Origin: DATCJA01 sp963814955 | GTDB taxonomy: Bacteria; Acidobacteriota; Vicinamibacteria; Vicinamibacterales; UBA2999 | Direction of reading: 5' to 3' | DNA length: 64,000 nt | NCBI GenBank assembly: GCA_963814955.1 | Contig: CAWFEX010000006.1 | Location: 496,001 to 560,000, forward strand | Part shown: positions 15,295-23,595 of the stretch, piece after piece | How positions within the stretch are numbered: position 1 is the first letter of the stretch | Layout of the letters: each line of letters opens with the position of its first letter | Notes under the pieces: generated by a model | What the model was told of the DNA's origin: nothing | The model's input: the letters and a program-made list of their open reading frames with translations, nothing else | The model's database searches: none | Program-made: the position numbers and the translations under genes

Positions 15295-17371
15295 AGATTC
15301 CGGCGAGCCGCGCATGTGCCTCTGCAAAGTTCGGGTTCTGCGACAGCGCCCGCTCCAGCGCTTCGATCGCGCCATCGATGTCACCAGCCCGTTCCCGCGC
15401 GACGCCCAGGAAATAGTGCGCTGGGGGAAAGTGGTACTTCAAACCGATCGCCTTCGTTGCCGCCTGCAACGCTGCCCTGGGGCGACGTCGCTGAAGGTAG
15501 CTGCGGCAGAGTCCGACGTACGCGTTCGGGTTGTCCGGATCGAGATCCAGCACCCGCGTATAGCACTCCTCCGCCTGGTCGTGCTGCTTCAGGGCCAGGT
15601 AGGCGTTGCCGACTCGCAGATAGAAACCTGGCGTACGTGTCTGTGACTTGCTGGCTTTCTGCGCGAGGTCGAGCGCGGCCCCGAAGCGCCTCTCCGACGT
15701 GGCGACGCTGCTGGCCAGGTAGTCGAGCGTCTGATCGTTGCCGCGAGCGATGGCTCTGAGCTTTCGAACCACCGCCCGTTCGCCCTGGGTGAAAAGGTCC
15801 CGAGGGACCGGAGCAGTCGTGTCCTCGCCTTTCTTCCGTTCGAGGCGGCGCTGTCTGGCTACTTCCGCGATTCCGACAAGACGCCGTCGGGCCCGTTCCG
15901 CGGCCTTGCGCCAACGGCGGTTGAGATCGCCGACCAGCCGCGACATGTCGTCGGTCATGCCGAGCGTGTGGAGACACATCGCGAGCTGGATGCCGAAACG
16001 GAACTCCAGCGGGTAGTCTCGATAGAGCGTCGCCAGAATCGGGGCGGCGCTGCCGTGCATCCCGGCGTCCATATACGACATCGCGAGGTTGTAGTCCAGC
16101 TCGCAGACCGTCTGCTTGATGGCTTTATCCTGATCGCCGGACGGACGCTCCACGTAGCCAAGGGCGACGAGCTGCTCCATGACCTCTTTCGACTCGCTCG
16201 CGTCGAGCTTCCGATCCTTCGGGTGCTGGCCGTCCTCGCCCTCGACGGCGTCCCAACTGGGGATTCGCTCGACGAGGGGCGGCTCGACGAAGGCGTCCAG
16301 CAGCGCGCGGCCGTCCATGTCGTCACCAACCGGAAGACCGAAGAGCGTCAGGATGGTCGGCGCGATGTCGAGGAGGCTTGCGCTGTGCACCAGCTCGTCT
16401 CGCCTGATGCGCGGTCCCCGGATCGCCAGGATGCCGAAGTCGCGGTGCTCGACGGCGGGCCCGGCCGGCTCGATCGGGATCGCGTGCGGCCGAAGGTGGT
16501 CGGGATGGAACCCGTGGTCCGACATGAGAATTACCGTCGTGTCGTCCCCGGCGAGCTCGAGCAGCCGCCCGAGCATCATGTCGTGATAGACGTACCCGGC
16601 CGCGACGACGTTCTGGTAGATCTCGAAGTCTCGCTCCGGAATGAAGTCCCGCCGGGGCGGGTGATACTTCATGAACCCGTGGCCGAAATGGTCGATCGCG
16701 TCATAGTAGACGGCCGCGAAATCCCACGGCTCGTGTTCGAGCAGGTGGGTGGCGCACGAGTGGATCGAGGTGCAGTCGGCGATCGTCCGCAGGAGCATGT
16801 CGAGCCGGCGATCCTTGCTCTGGTCGATCTTGTGACCGAGAGGCACGAACGGCAGTACGTGCTCCGGCGTCAGCTCGAGCGGGTGCACCCGGAGCGCAGC
16901 GAGCGTTTCGGCCAGTTCGGGCGGGTGGACGGTACCCGGTGCCATCGGCCAGTTCGGGTCGGTCGAGCGCGGCGCGCGCTGATAGTGGTTCGACACCATC
17001 ACGCCGTTGATCGGCTCGGCCGGATGGCTGGGCCACCAGCCGACCACATGACATCGCTTGCCGTTCTGGCTGAGTACGTTCCAGATTGCCTTGGTCTTGC
17101 GCGACAGGTTCGTGACCGGCTGCACCGCCGTGCCATCGGCCGTCGGCTCCGTGAAGCCGAGCACGCCGTGCTTGAACGGGCGCTTGCCGGTGGCGATCGA
17201 CGTCCACAGCATCGGCGACAGGACCGGAGAGAGCGTCGCCAGGCGGGCGATGACACCGCCATCGACCAGCCCCTTCACGTTCGGCATCAGGCCGCGGTCC
17301 ATCAAGGGATGGATCATCTTCCAGTCGGCCGCATCCCATCCAACGAGAAGCACTTTGTTGTCGCGGGACAT
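14777..17371 (-). CDS. Alkaline-phosphatase-superfamily phosphodiesterase with TPR repeats (frameshifted at its 3' end)
   Basis: The open frame runs from the ATG at 17371 to 14777, but protein-like sequence ends near 15250 (about 707 residues). Beyond that it reads an out-of-frame version of the sulfotransferase domain. Residues about 1-440 are a type I phosphodiesterase/nucleotide pyrophosphatase fold: LLVGWDAADWKMI (metal Asp), the Thr/Ser nucleophile region MLWTSIATGKRPFKHGV, AAVYYDAIDHFGHGFM, and ILMSDHGFHPD. Residues about 560-705 hold three or four TPRs (for example GFYLRVGNAYLALKQHDQAEECYTR). The enzyme may cleave or transfer phospho-groups on glycans or lipids. It is divergently arranged with the GMC oxidoreductase. 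Two smaller relatives without TPRs lie at 20427 and 23596. Confidence 0.82.
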   Translation of the reverse strand: MSRDNKVLLVGWDAADWKMIHPLMDRGLMPNVKGLVDGGVIARLATLSPVLSPMLWTSIATGKRPFKHGVLGFTEPTADGTAVQPVTNLSRKTKAIWNVLSQNGKRCHVVGWWPSHPAEPINGVMVSNHYQRAPRSTDPNWPMAPGTVHPPELAETLAALRVHPLELTPEHVLPFVPLGHKIDQSKDRRLDMLLRTIADCTSIHSCATHLLEHEPWDFAAVYYDAIDHFGHGFMKYHPPRRDFIPERDFEIYQNVVAAGYVYHDMMLGRLLELAGDDTTVILMSDHGFHPDHLRPHAIPIEPAGPAVEHRDFGILAIRGPRIRRDELVHSASLLDIAPTILTLFGLPVGDDMDGRALLDAFVEPPLVERIPSWDAVEGEDGQHPKDRKLDASESKEVMEQLVALGYVERPSGDQDKAIKQTVCELDYNLAMSYMDAGMHGSAAPILATLYRDYPLEFRFGIQLAMCLHTLGMTDDMSRLVGDLNRRWRKAAERARRRLVGIAEVARQRRLERKKGEDTTAPVPRDLFTQGERAVVRKLRAIARGNDQTLDYLASSVATSERRFGAALDLAQKASKSQTRTPGFYLRVGNAYLALKQHDQAEECYTRVLDLDPDNPNAYVGLCRSYLQRRRPRAALQAATKAIGLKYHFPPAHYFLGVARERAGDIDGAIEALERALSQNPNFAEAHARLAGIYERHRPDAGKAVEQRKARPGHPTGAAAHAEDPNPARAAGARRCAHRREPAGASRSQGASRQAVARAASGHTQPQARGDGWDLVRNDRLGAAPLRHVDDDADARGGRAAGDVRRRSSGRREQSQRLLRAGKGQGARSGQQLGGRGEGEGHQSRRAAGPPSAPGVPVPDCLHAP

Positions 17372-17705
17372 TCCCTGGTGTCTCTCCGGACCTGAAGCCA
17401 CTCGACCGGTGAGCGGCGCAGCCGCGCCCCACGTCAGAGGGAGGCAGGACTGTCGGAGAGCATAAACCACGCCCGCATTCGGCGCGAGAAACGCCGCAGA
17501 CGCATTCGAGAAATCGCCGGTGAGGCAGCCTATTTGCGGGACTCGAGAAGACTCATACCCGATCGGACGGTGCTATATCATGCGCGGTCAGGGTCATGCT
17601 CGATAGCCACTCATTATGCGCCGTCGGGCGTTTGCGAGAGGGTCGGTGCCACGATGCAGAACCTCGGCCGTTCCCGCTTCTCGCTGTGCATAGCTCGCAA
17701 TCAGC
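17372..17705. other. Divergent intergenic region
   Basis: This 334-base region separates the phosphatase-TPR gene (-) from the GMC oxidoreductase (+). It contains one sigma-54-like site (separate entry). The phosphatase frame extends upstream of its ATG into this region, but without protein-like character. No other gene or RNA is apparent. Confidence 0.5.
17523..17538 (+). promoter_or_regulatory. Putative sigma-54 (-24/-12) promoter for the GMC oxidoreductase group
   Basis: AGGCAGCCTATTTGCG has GGCA and TTGC with GG and GC exactly ten bases apart, as RpoN promoters require. The start codon is about 168 bases downstream, leaving room for a long leader. It shares its type with the sites before the PEP-CTERM genes, which would place both under one regulator. 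A chance match cannot be excluded. Confidence 0.35.
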
Positions 17706-19319
17706 ATGAAGACCACCGATGTCAATGAGCTTCCAGCGTCGAGCACGATTACTGCCGACATCTGCATCGTGGGTGCAGGTGCAGCTGGCATCACGGTGGC
17801 AACTGAGCTTGACGGCGACAGACAGACGGTGTGCCTGGTCGAGAGTGGGGGCTATGGGCCCGACGAGGAGACGCAGGCGCTGTATGCGCTGGAAACTGTC
17901 GGCCATCCTGTGCGAGAGAAGTTCATGTCCCGCGCCCGGTATTTCGGTGGGACCTGTAACCTGTGGGCCGGCCGCTGCATGCGGCTGACGCGGATCGATG
18001 TCTCTCCCAGAGAATGGGTTCCCCACAGCGGCTGGCCGCTGACGTACGAAGAGTTGGAACGTTATTATGCGCGAGCCGCCCGGATGCTCCGCTTGCCGTC
18101 GTGCGACACAATCGACGCGATGAGTGCTCCGGCCCGCATGGGCCCGGTCGAACGAAGCCTGTTGGGCGATCCCGACCTCCAGCCGAATCTGTCGCTCTGG
18201 GCCAAGAAGCCCTTGAGATTCGGGGCCGCCTATTCCAAGCAACTGCAGCGGTCGCGAAACGTGACGGCCTATCTGAACGCCAACGTGACAGACATTCGGC
18301 TGAATCGAGCGGGGAACCGGGTCGAAGAGTGTACTGCGGTGTCGCTCGAGGGCAGAACGGTCCGATTGAGAGCCAGGCGGTTTGTCCTCGCATGCGGCGG
18401 GCTGGAGACCGCCAGACTGCTGCTCGCCTCCCGGTCGATACAGCCGCACGGCATCGGGAATCAGTTCGATGCCGTCGGACGTTACTACATGGATCATCCT
18501 CGCGCGGTGTTCGGCAGGCTGAAATTGTCCGCCCCGCAGAAGCTGCCGCTGTTGCTGGGGACGCCGCTGGCTGGCGGCATGGCCCAGATGGGCGTGCAAT
18601 TCTCAGAAGCGATACAGCGACGGGAGCGCCTGCTCAACAATTACGTGAGCCTGGAACGCAACTGGTCGGATCGCTCAGCACAGGCTTATCAGTCACTCGT
18701 CCATTCGATGAAGATCGTGCTCAGAAAGGGTTATGCGGGCCGGCGCTCGCCGTTCGCCGGCGCTGACCTGGCGACCATCCCGGAGCTCATCTATCTGTTG
18801 GCGCCGCGAGAGCTGCTGCCGCATTTCCTGTACAGTGCGGCGAGAAAGGTGAGGCATCACCTGAGCAAAGGTGTGCGCGAGCTCATGGTGGTCAACTATT
18901 GCGAACAGATGCCGAACCCTCAGAGCCGAGTGTATCTGGGCGACAAGCGCGATCGGCTCAATATGCCGCTCTTGGTGCTGGATTGGCGGATACGCGGCGA
19001 GGAAACGGAGAGCCTGATGCGGCTCCACACGCTCGTCGATGCGCATCTGCGACGACATCGATTGGGATGGCTCGATAACACCAGCGAGCCGTTCAGCGAA
19101 CGGCTTTATACCGATGCCTCCCATCACATCGGCACAGCGCGGATGAGCACCGATCCACGGAATGGAGTCGTCAACGAGCAGTGTGGCGTTCACGGTGTGG
19201 ACAATCTCTTCATTGCCGGAAGCGCCGTGTTTCCGACTTCAGGCCATGCGAACCCCACGATGACGATTCTGGCACTGGCGATACGTCTAGCTGTGCATCT
19301 GAAGGCGACCGACGACTGA
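17706..19319 (+). CDS. GMC family FAD oxidoreductase
   Basis: A 537-residue flavoprotein. The FAD loop ICIVGAGAAGITVATEL occurs near residue 20, then GGTCNLWAGRCMRL (GMC signature-like) and a C-terminal GMC_oxred_C domain with the active-site pair SHHIGTARM and FPTSGHANPT, where His and Asn are catalytic in the family. No signal peptide is seen, so it is probably cytoplasmic. It would oxidise an alcohol, most likely a sugar or polyol hydroxyl. It is followed after about 57 bases by the first Gfo/Idh/MocA gene, and the run of plus-strand genes to 26497 is likely one operon. A second GMC enzyme at 30192 differs in carrying an export signal and lacking the catalytic Asn. Confidence 0.9.
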   Translation: MKTTDVNELPASSTITADICIVGAGAAGITVATELDGDRQTVCLVESGGYGPDEETQALYALETVGHPVREKFMSRARYFGGTCNLWAGRCMRLTRIDVSPREWVPHSGWPLTYEELERYYARAARMLRLPSCDTIDAMSAPARMGPVERSLLGDPDLQPNLSLWAKKPLRFGAAYSKQLQRSRNVTAYLNANVTDIRLNRAGNRVEECTAVSLEGRTVRLRARRFVLACGGLETARLLLASRSIQPHGIGNQFDAVGRYYMDHPRAVFGRLKLSAPQKLPLLLGTPLAGGMAQMGVQFSEAIQRRERLLNNYVSLERNWSDRSAQAYQSLVHSMKIVLRKGYAGRRSPFAGADLATIPELIYLLAPRELLPHFLYSAARKVRHHLSKGVRELMVVNYCEQMPNPQSRVYLGDKRDRLNMPLLVLDWRIRGEETESLMRLHTLVDAHLRRHRLGWLDNTSEPFSERLYTDASHHIGTARMSTDPRNGVVNEQCGVHGVDNLFIAGSAVFPTSGHANPTMTILALAIRLAVHLKATDD

Positions 19320-19376
19320 CCTCGTGATTGGGCCCCGGTCGCGTCAGTGTCACGCAAGAGTGTCGAAGGACAAGCG

Positions 19377-20427
19377 ATGAATGTCATCCACGTGGGACTT
19401 GGGACGAGAGGACGACGCTGGCTGGCGCTCGTGCAAGATCATCCGGGGATGGAGGCGGTAGGATGCGTCGATTCCGGGCAGTCGACGCTCGAATGGACCA
19501 AGTCGCAGTTTGCGAACCTCACCGACGCCTGTTACACGCGCCTGGAAGGCGCGTTAACGGACAGGAAGGCCGACGCGGCGATCGTTGCCAGCCCCATCCC
19601 GTTGCGTGCCGCTCACGCAGTGGCGGCCCTCGAAGCAGGGTTGTCGGTCATGATCGAGAGACCATTTGCGGCGAGCGTCGCGGACGCCGCACGGGTACTG
19701 GAGGCGTCACGCCGCAGCGGCCGCCACGTGATGGTTGCGCAGAATTGTCGCTTTGCGCGTTGCGAGCGCACATTGCGGCAGCTCGTTCGCGAGGGCAAGG
19801 TTGGCAGGGTGACGCACGTGAGCTGCGTGGACCGGCGATCGCTTCCGCCTACCAATGATGACCGAGCACAAACGAGGCATGTCCAGTTGATCCACGTGGC
19901 CATCGATCACTTCGACACCCTGCGGAGCATCCTGGGCCTCAATCCAACTTCAGCCATTGCCCGCAGCACCACGGCGCCTTGGAGTCAGTATCGGCATGGT
20001 TCGACATCCGAGGCGATCGTGGAAATGGAGGGCGGCGTATACGTGCAGTACCACGGAACGCTGACCTCGAGCCGTGACGAGCACTCCCTGTGGATCGACG
20101 GCGACAAGGGTACGTTGTGGACCAATCGCACGCATGTGTGGTGGCGAAAGCGCGGGTGGCCGCTGTTCGTCCCTGTTCTCACGCGGAAAGCGCACGCAGG
20201 CGGTCGGTCTCGTGACGGCATGCCGGTATTACTCGCGCAGTTGCAGGCCGCCACGCTCGAAAAGCGGCGCACCTGAGACCAGCGGCGAAGACAACATCTT
20301 TACCTTGTCCATGATCGAGGCTGCGATCCTGTCGGACAAGACGGGAAGGGTGGCTCATGTCAAGGAACTGCTCTCTGCGGCTGGAATTCCCTCCACATCG
20401 ACCGCGAACCTTCACGACGCAGTGTGA
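19377..20427 (+). CDS. Gfo/Idh/MocA family oxidoreductase 1 (apparent +1 frameshift)
   Basis: NAD(P)-dependent sugar oxidoreductase family. The Rossmann loop VGLGTRGRRW begins at residue 5 from the ATG at 19377, which has AAGGA upstream. The usual EKP motif, whose Lys is catalytic, reads IERPFAAS here, so Lys is replaced by Arg. The continuous frame stops at 20276, but a conserved C-terminus (APETSGEDNIFTLSMIEAAI) continues in the next frame to a TGA at 20425-20427 that overlaps the next start. One extra base near 20259-20265, within an A4 run, explains it. The paralogue at 22502 has the matching segment ETSADDNVWTLAMVEASI. Restored length is about 349 residues. It pairs with the downstream phosphodiesterase. 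Confidence 0.82.
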
Positions 20428-21983
20428 TGTCGAGCGGTTCAGTGCGGCGCGTTCTCGTTGTCGCTCTCGACATGGGCGACGGACCACTCATACGGCGCTG
20501 GAGTCGGCAGGGGCGATTACCGCACCTGGCTGCCCTGGCTTCCTCGGGCGCCTGGTTCGATCTGGAAAGCACAGCGGAAGTACTTCATACGTCGACGTGG
20601 CCGACGTTTGCGACCGGCACGCTGCCGGGCCGTCACGGCGTCTACTATCCCTATCAGCCGACGCCGGGGCGCCAGCTGGCGCGGCACATAGGACCGGATC
20701 AATACGGCGCTCCGACATTCTGGGGACTGGCCGACGTCGAGGCTCGACGCTGCCTCGTCTACGACATACCGGAAACGTTTCCAGAACCTGCATTCCGAGG
20801 TCGTGCGATCTTCGATTGGGGAACCTGGGCCTGGTACGGCGAACCAAGCGCGCAGCCGTTGCCTCTCAAGGAAGAATTACGGTCTCGTTTCGGCCCCTAT
20901 CCTCTTGGATTCGAAGCCAAAAAGCTCGGCTTGCGGCATCCGGATCACATCGAGCAGCGGTTGCTGCGCAGCGTCGATTACAAGTGCACGACGGCCCGGT
21001 GGCTGCTCGATGCGGACGAATGGGACCTTGCGGTCGTCGGCTTCTGCGAGACGCATCCGGCCGGCCACTATCTCTGGCCCGCCGGCGTGAGTGCCGTCGA
21101 TGGAGCCGATGACGGACTCTTTCGCCCTCTCCTCAACATCTATGCGGCGGTTGATCGATCGCTCGGCGTGTTGCGCGAGAGCCTTCCCTCCGATGCGGCC
21201 CTCCTCGTGGTGAGCGGCGATGGGGTGAGGCCGAACCACACCGGGTGGCACCTTGTGCCCATTGTGCTGGAACGGCTTGGTTACTCATCGTCCACACGAG
21301 CGGCAGTCGCTCCGGATCCACGCCCTCCTTCGTTTCTCCAGCGCGCCCAGCGTCGTGCGGCGGCGGCAGCCAGACGCCGGATTGCGTCGAGCCTCCCGTG
21401 GCGCGTGCGCGATCGACTGGGAGTGTGGGTTCAGACCCGTGCCATCGATTGGACGCGTACACGCGCGTTCACGCTGCCCACGGATTTGGAGGGGTGTATC
21501 CGCATCAATGTCAAAGGGCGCGAGCCTCATGGGATCGTCGAACCCGGAGTCGAGTACACCGACCTGTGCGACGAGATCCGCGGGCGACTGGAAGAGCTCG
21601 TGAATCCCGCCACCGGAGCGCCGGCTGTGCGCCGGGTCTGGACACGAAACCGGATTTTTTCGGGGCCGCGTCAGGAGGAGTTGCCCGATCTGATCGTCAC
21701 CTGGAACGATGAGGCCCCACTTGTCGCTGTACGGTCGCCTCGCGTTGGACTTGTCGAAGCAGTCAATCCCGATAGTCGGCCGGGAACGCATTCGACGTCG
21801 GGCTTCCTCGTTGCGGAGGGGCCAGGCATCGCGCAAGGGTGTCAGGGTCACGGGCATCTTAGTGACGTTGCTCCCACCGTGATGGATTTGCTCGCCTTGA
21901 CGCGACCACGTCACATGGACGGCAAACCGCTCGAATTCTTCGCTCGGACATCGGATAGAGCGGCGCGTGAAGCCGACTCGTAG
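20427..21983 (+). CDS. Alkaline-phosphatase-superfamily phosphodiesterase 1
   Basis: A 518-residue protein of the type I phosphodiesterase/nucleotide pyrophosphatase superfamily. Visible metal and nucleophile regions are VVALDMGDGPLI, the Thr region STWPTFATGTLPGRHG, FCETHPAGHYLW, VVSGDGV, and the C-terminal PGTHSTSGFLVAEGPG with metal-binding His. No signal peptide is obvious, which is unusual because many homologues act outside the cytoplasm. I chose the ATG at 20427, which overlaps the upstream TGA (TGATG); a GTG one codon earlier is possible. The overlap ties it to the Gfo/Idh/MocA gene. A clear paralogue is at 23596, also directly after a Gfo/Idh/MocA gene. The substrate is unknown; sugar phosphates, phosphonates or phospholipids are candidates. 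Confidence 0.85.
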   Translation: MSSGSVRRVLVVALDMGDGPLIRRWSRQGRLPHLAALASSGAWFDLESTAEVLHTSTWPTFATGTLPGRHGVYYPYQPTPGRQLARHIGPDQYGAPTFWGLADVEARRCLVYDIPETFPEPAFRGRAIFDWGTWAWYGEPSAQPLPLKEELRSRFGPYPLGFEAKKLGLRHPDHIEQRLLRSVDYKCTTARWLLDADEWDLAVVGFCETHPAGHYLWPAGVSAVDGADDGLFRPLLNIYAAVDRSLGVLRESLPSDAALLVVSGDGVRPNHTGWHLVPIVLERLGYSSSTRAAVAPDPRPPSFLQRAQRRAAAAARRRIASSLPWRVRDRLGVWVQTRAIDWTRTRAFTLPTDLEGCIRINVKGREPHGIVEPGVEYTDLCDEIRGRLEELVNPATGAPAVRRVWTRNRIFSGPRQEELPDLIVTWNDEAPLVAVRSPRVGLVEAVNPDSRPGTHSTSGFLVAEGPGIAQGCQGHGHLSDVAPTVMDLLALTRPRHMDGKPLEFFARTSDRAAREADS

Positions 21984-22087
21984 TTGCGCGCGTCCCAACA
22001 AGTTCCACTTCATGCGGTCCAGTAGAATATGACCGTGGAACATCGCATTTGCGTGCTCCGTGGCCAGCAGACGCCGAGGCAGGGCCG

Positions 22088-22483
22088 ATGAGTCTCTACG
22101 GCATCGCAGTCTGGATACACATTCTCACGGTCGTGGTCTGGATCGGCGCGATGGTCTTCGAAGATCCGCAGAGTGTGCGGATGACATCGCGGATCGCGGA
22201 CAAGATAGGGGGGCTGGGCTGGTACGCTCAGGCGGTCCTCTGGACCACCGGATTCATCATGTTGAACTATCGCGGCATCGCTCCACGCGAACTCTTTTCC
22301 TCTGAGTTCATCTCCACACCCTGGGGTCGGACGATGTGGGCCAAGCTCGGGCTGGTGGTCCTGCTGCTCGCGTTCCAGGTCGCCGTCGGCCACAGGCCCT
22401 CAAAGCTCGTGTACGGCTACCTTGCCGTGTCGATCATCATTGTGGGTATTTCGGTGATGCTGGTCAGACCACTTCTCTTGTAA
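22088..22483 (+). CDS. Small integral membrane protein, CopD-like
   Basis: A 131-residue protein with four predicted membrane helices: IAVWIHILTVVVWIGAMVF, LGWYAQAVLWTTGFIML, MWAKLGLVVLLLAFQVAV, and VYGYLAVSIIIVGISVML. Histidines in the first helix (WIH) and near the third (VGHRP) resemble the CopD/DUF-type copper or heme-handling fold, but the match is only general. The ATG at 22088 follows GGCAGGG; an earlier in-frame start at 22049 adds residues without membrane character. It lies between two Gfo-phosphodiesterase pairs in the same orientation, 18 bases before the second pair, so it is probably cotranscribed. Its role in that set is unknown. Confidence 0.75.
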   Translation: MSLYGIAVWIHILTVVVWIGAMVFEDPQSVRMTSRIADKIGGLGWYAQAVLWTTGFIMLNYRGIAPRELFSSEFISTPWGRTMWAKLGLVVLLLAFQVAVGHRPSKLVYGYLAVSIIIVGISVMLVRPLLL

Positions 22484-22501
22484 CTGAGCGGAGCTGGACA
22501 C

Positions 22502-23561
22502 GTGCGCATCAGGATCATCCACGTCGGGGTGGGCGTCAGAGGACGCCACTGGCTGGATATCGTTTCGCAACATGCCGACTTCGTGTCGGTCGCATGCGTT
22601 GACACCAATGAGAAAGCGCTTCAGGAGGCGCGCGGGTGTCCAGGCCAGGGGCATGGAAAGTTCTTCACCACCCTCGCGGCCGCGCTATCGGACACATCGG
22701 CCGATGCCGCTCTCATTGCGAGCCCGACGTTTCTGCACGCGCAGCACGCGCACGAAGCCCTCAACGCGGGCCTGGCGGTAATGGTAGAGAAACCCCTGGC
22801 GCCGGACTTGTCCGAGGCGGTCAGCCTGATCGCACACGCGCGGGCAGCCGGTCGGCCCGTGGTGGTGGCGGAAAACTACCGGTTCTTTGCGGCCGAGCGC
22901 ACGGTGCGCCGGATGCTCGATGACGAGATCGCCGGAAGAATCGCGTCGGCGGTGTGTATCGATCGCCGCGATCAACCCAGCCACACCCAGGGCCCATGGG
23001 TCAAGCAGGCGGAGCACCCTTTCCTGGCGGAAATCGCCGTACATCACTTTGACAGCTTTCGTTTTCTGTTCAGATGCCAGCCCGTGTCGATGTTCGCACG
23101 GTCTTACAACCCGCCGGGGAGCAGCTACGACAGACGCGGTGCCGTCGAAGCGCTCATTACGCTGGGCGACGGGTTGGCCATCCAGTATGCCGGAACGATG
23201 ATCGCGAACCGTTACGAGTACCGGCTTGTGGGTGGAAGGTGAGAAGGGCGACATCTGGACGGATCGCAAGCGCGTCTGGTGGAGACCACGGGGCCGCCGC
23301 TTCTTCAAGCCCTCGAAGCTGGTCGGCGTACCGAAGGGGGACGAGCTGCCGTACCCCAAAGCCGGCACCGTTTCGCTGCTGAATCAGTTCCGTGACGCGG
23401 TGGTACACGGGAAGGTGGCGGAAACGAGCGCCGACGACAACGTGTGGACGCTGGCCATGGTGGAAGCGAGCATCGCCTCCGACCGAGAACACCGCAGCGT
23501 ACGAATAGACGAAGTCTTCACGACGGATCTGAGACGCCGAGCGGAAGTCCTTACCAGCTGA
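22502..23561 (+). CDS. Gfo/Idh/MocA family oxidoreductase 2 (apparent +1 frameshift)
   Basis: Starts with GTG at 22502 (MRIRIIHVGVGVRGRHW). It has the intact family motif VEKPLAPD with catalytic Lys, and AVHHFDSFRFLF equivalent to the substrate-binding His region. The continuous frame ends at 23242 (RYEYRLVGGR), while the rest of the protein, WVEGEKGDIWTDRKRVWW onward, is in the next frame to 23561. The paralogue at 19377 reads SLWIDGDKGTLWT at this place, showing that one extra base lies around 23228-23232. Restored length is about 352 residues. It is the more conventional of the two paralogues and pairs with the phosphodiesterase at 23596, 34 bases downstream. Confidence 0.83.
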
Positions 23562-23595
23562 CCGATCGAAGCGCAGCGCCCGTGGCCGGACAACA

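Noticed and set aside
15968..17395. 475-codon plus-strand open frame opposite the phosphatase-TPR gene
   Set aside because: It is antisense to a gene with intact metal-binding motifs and TPRs; the composition is typical of an antisense shadow.
22019..22087. Earlier start (22049) for the CopD-like protein
   Set aside because: The extra 13 residues are not hydrophobic or conserved-looking, and the ATG at 22088 directly precedes the first membrane helix with a GGCAGGG element before it.
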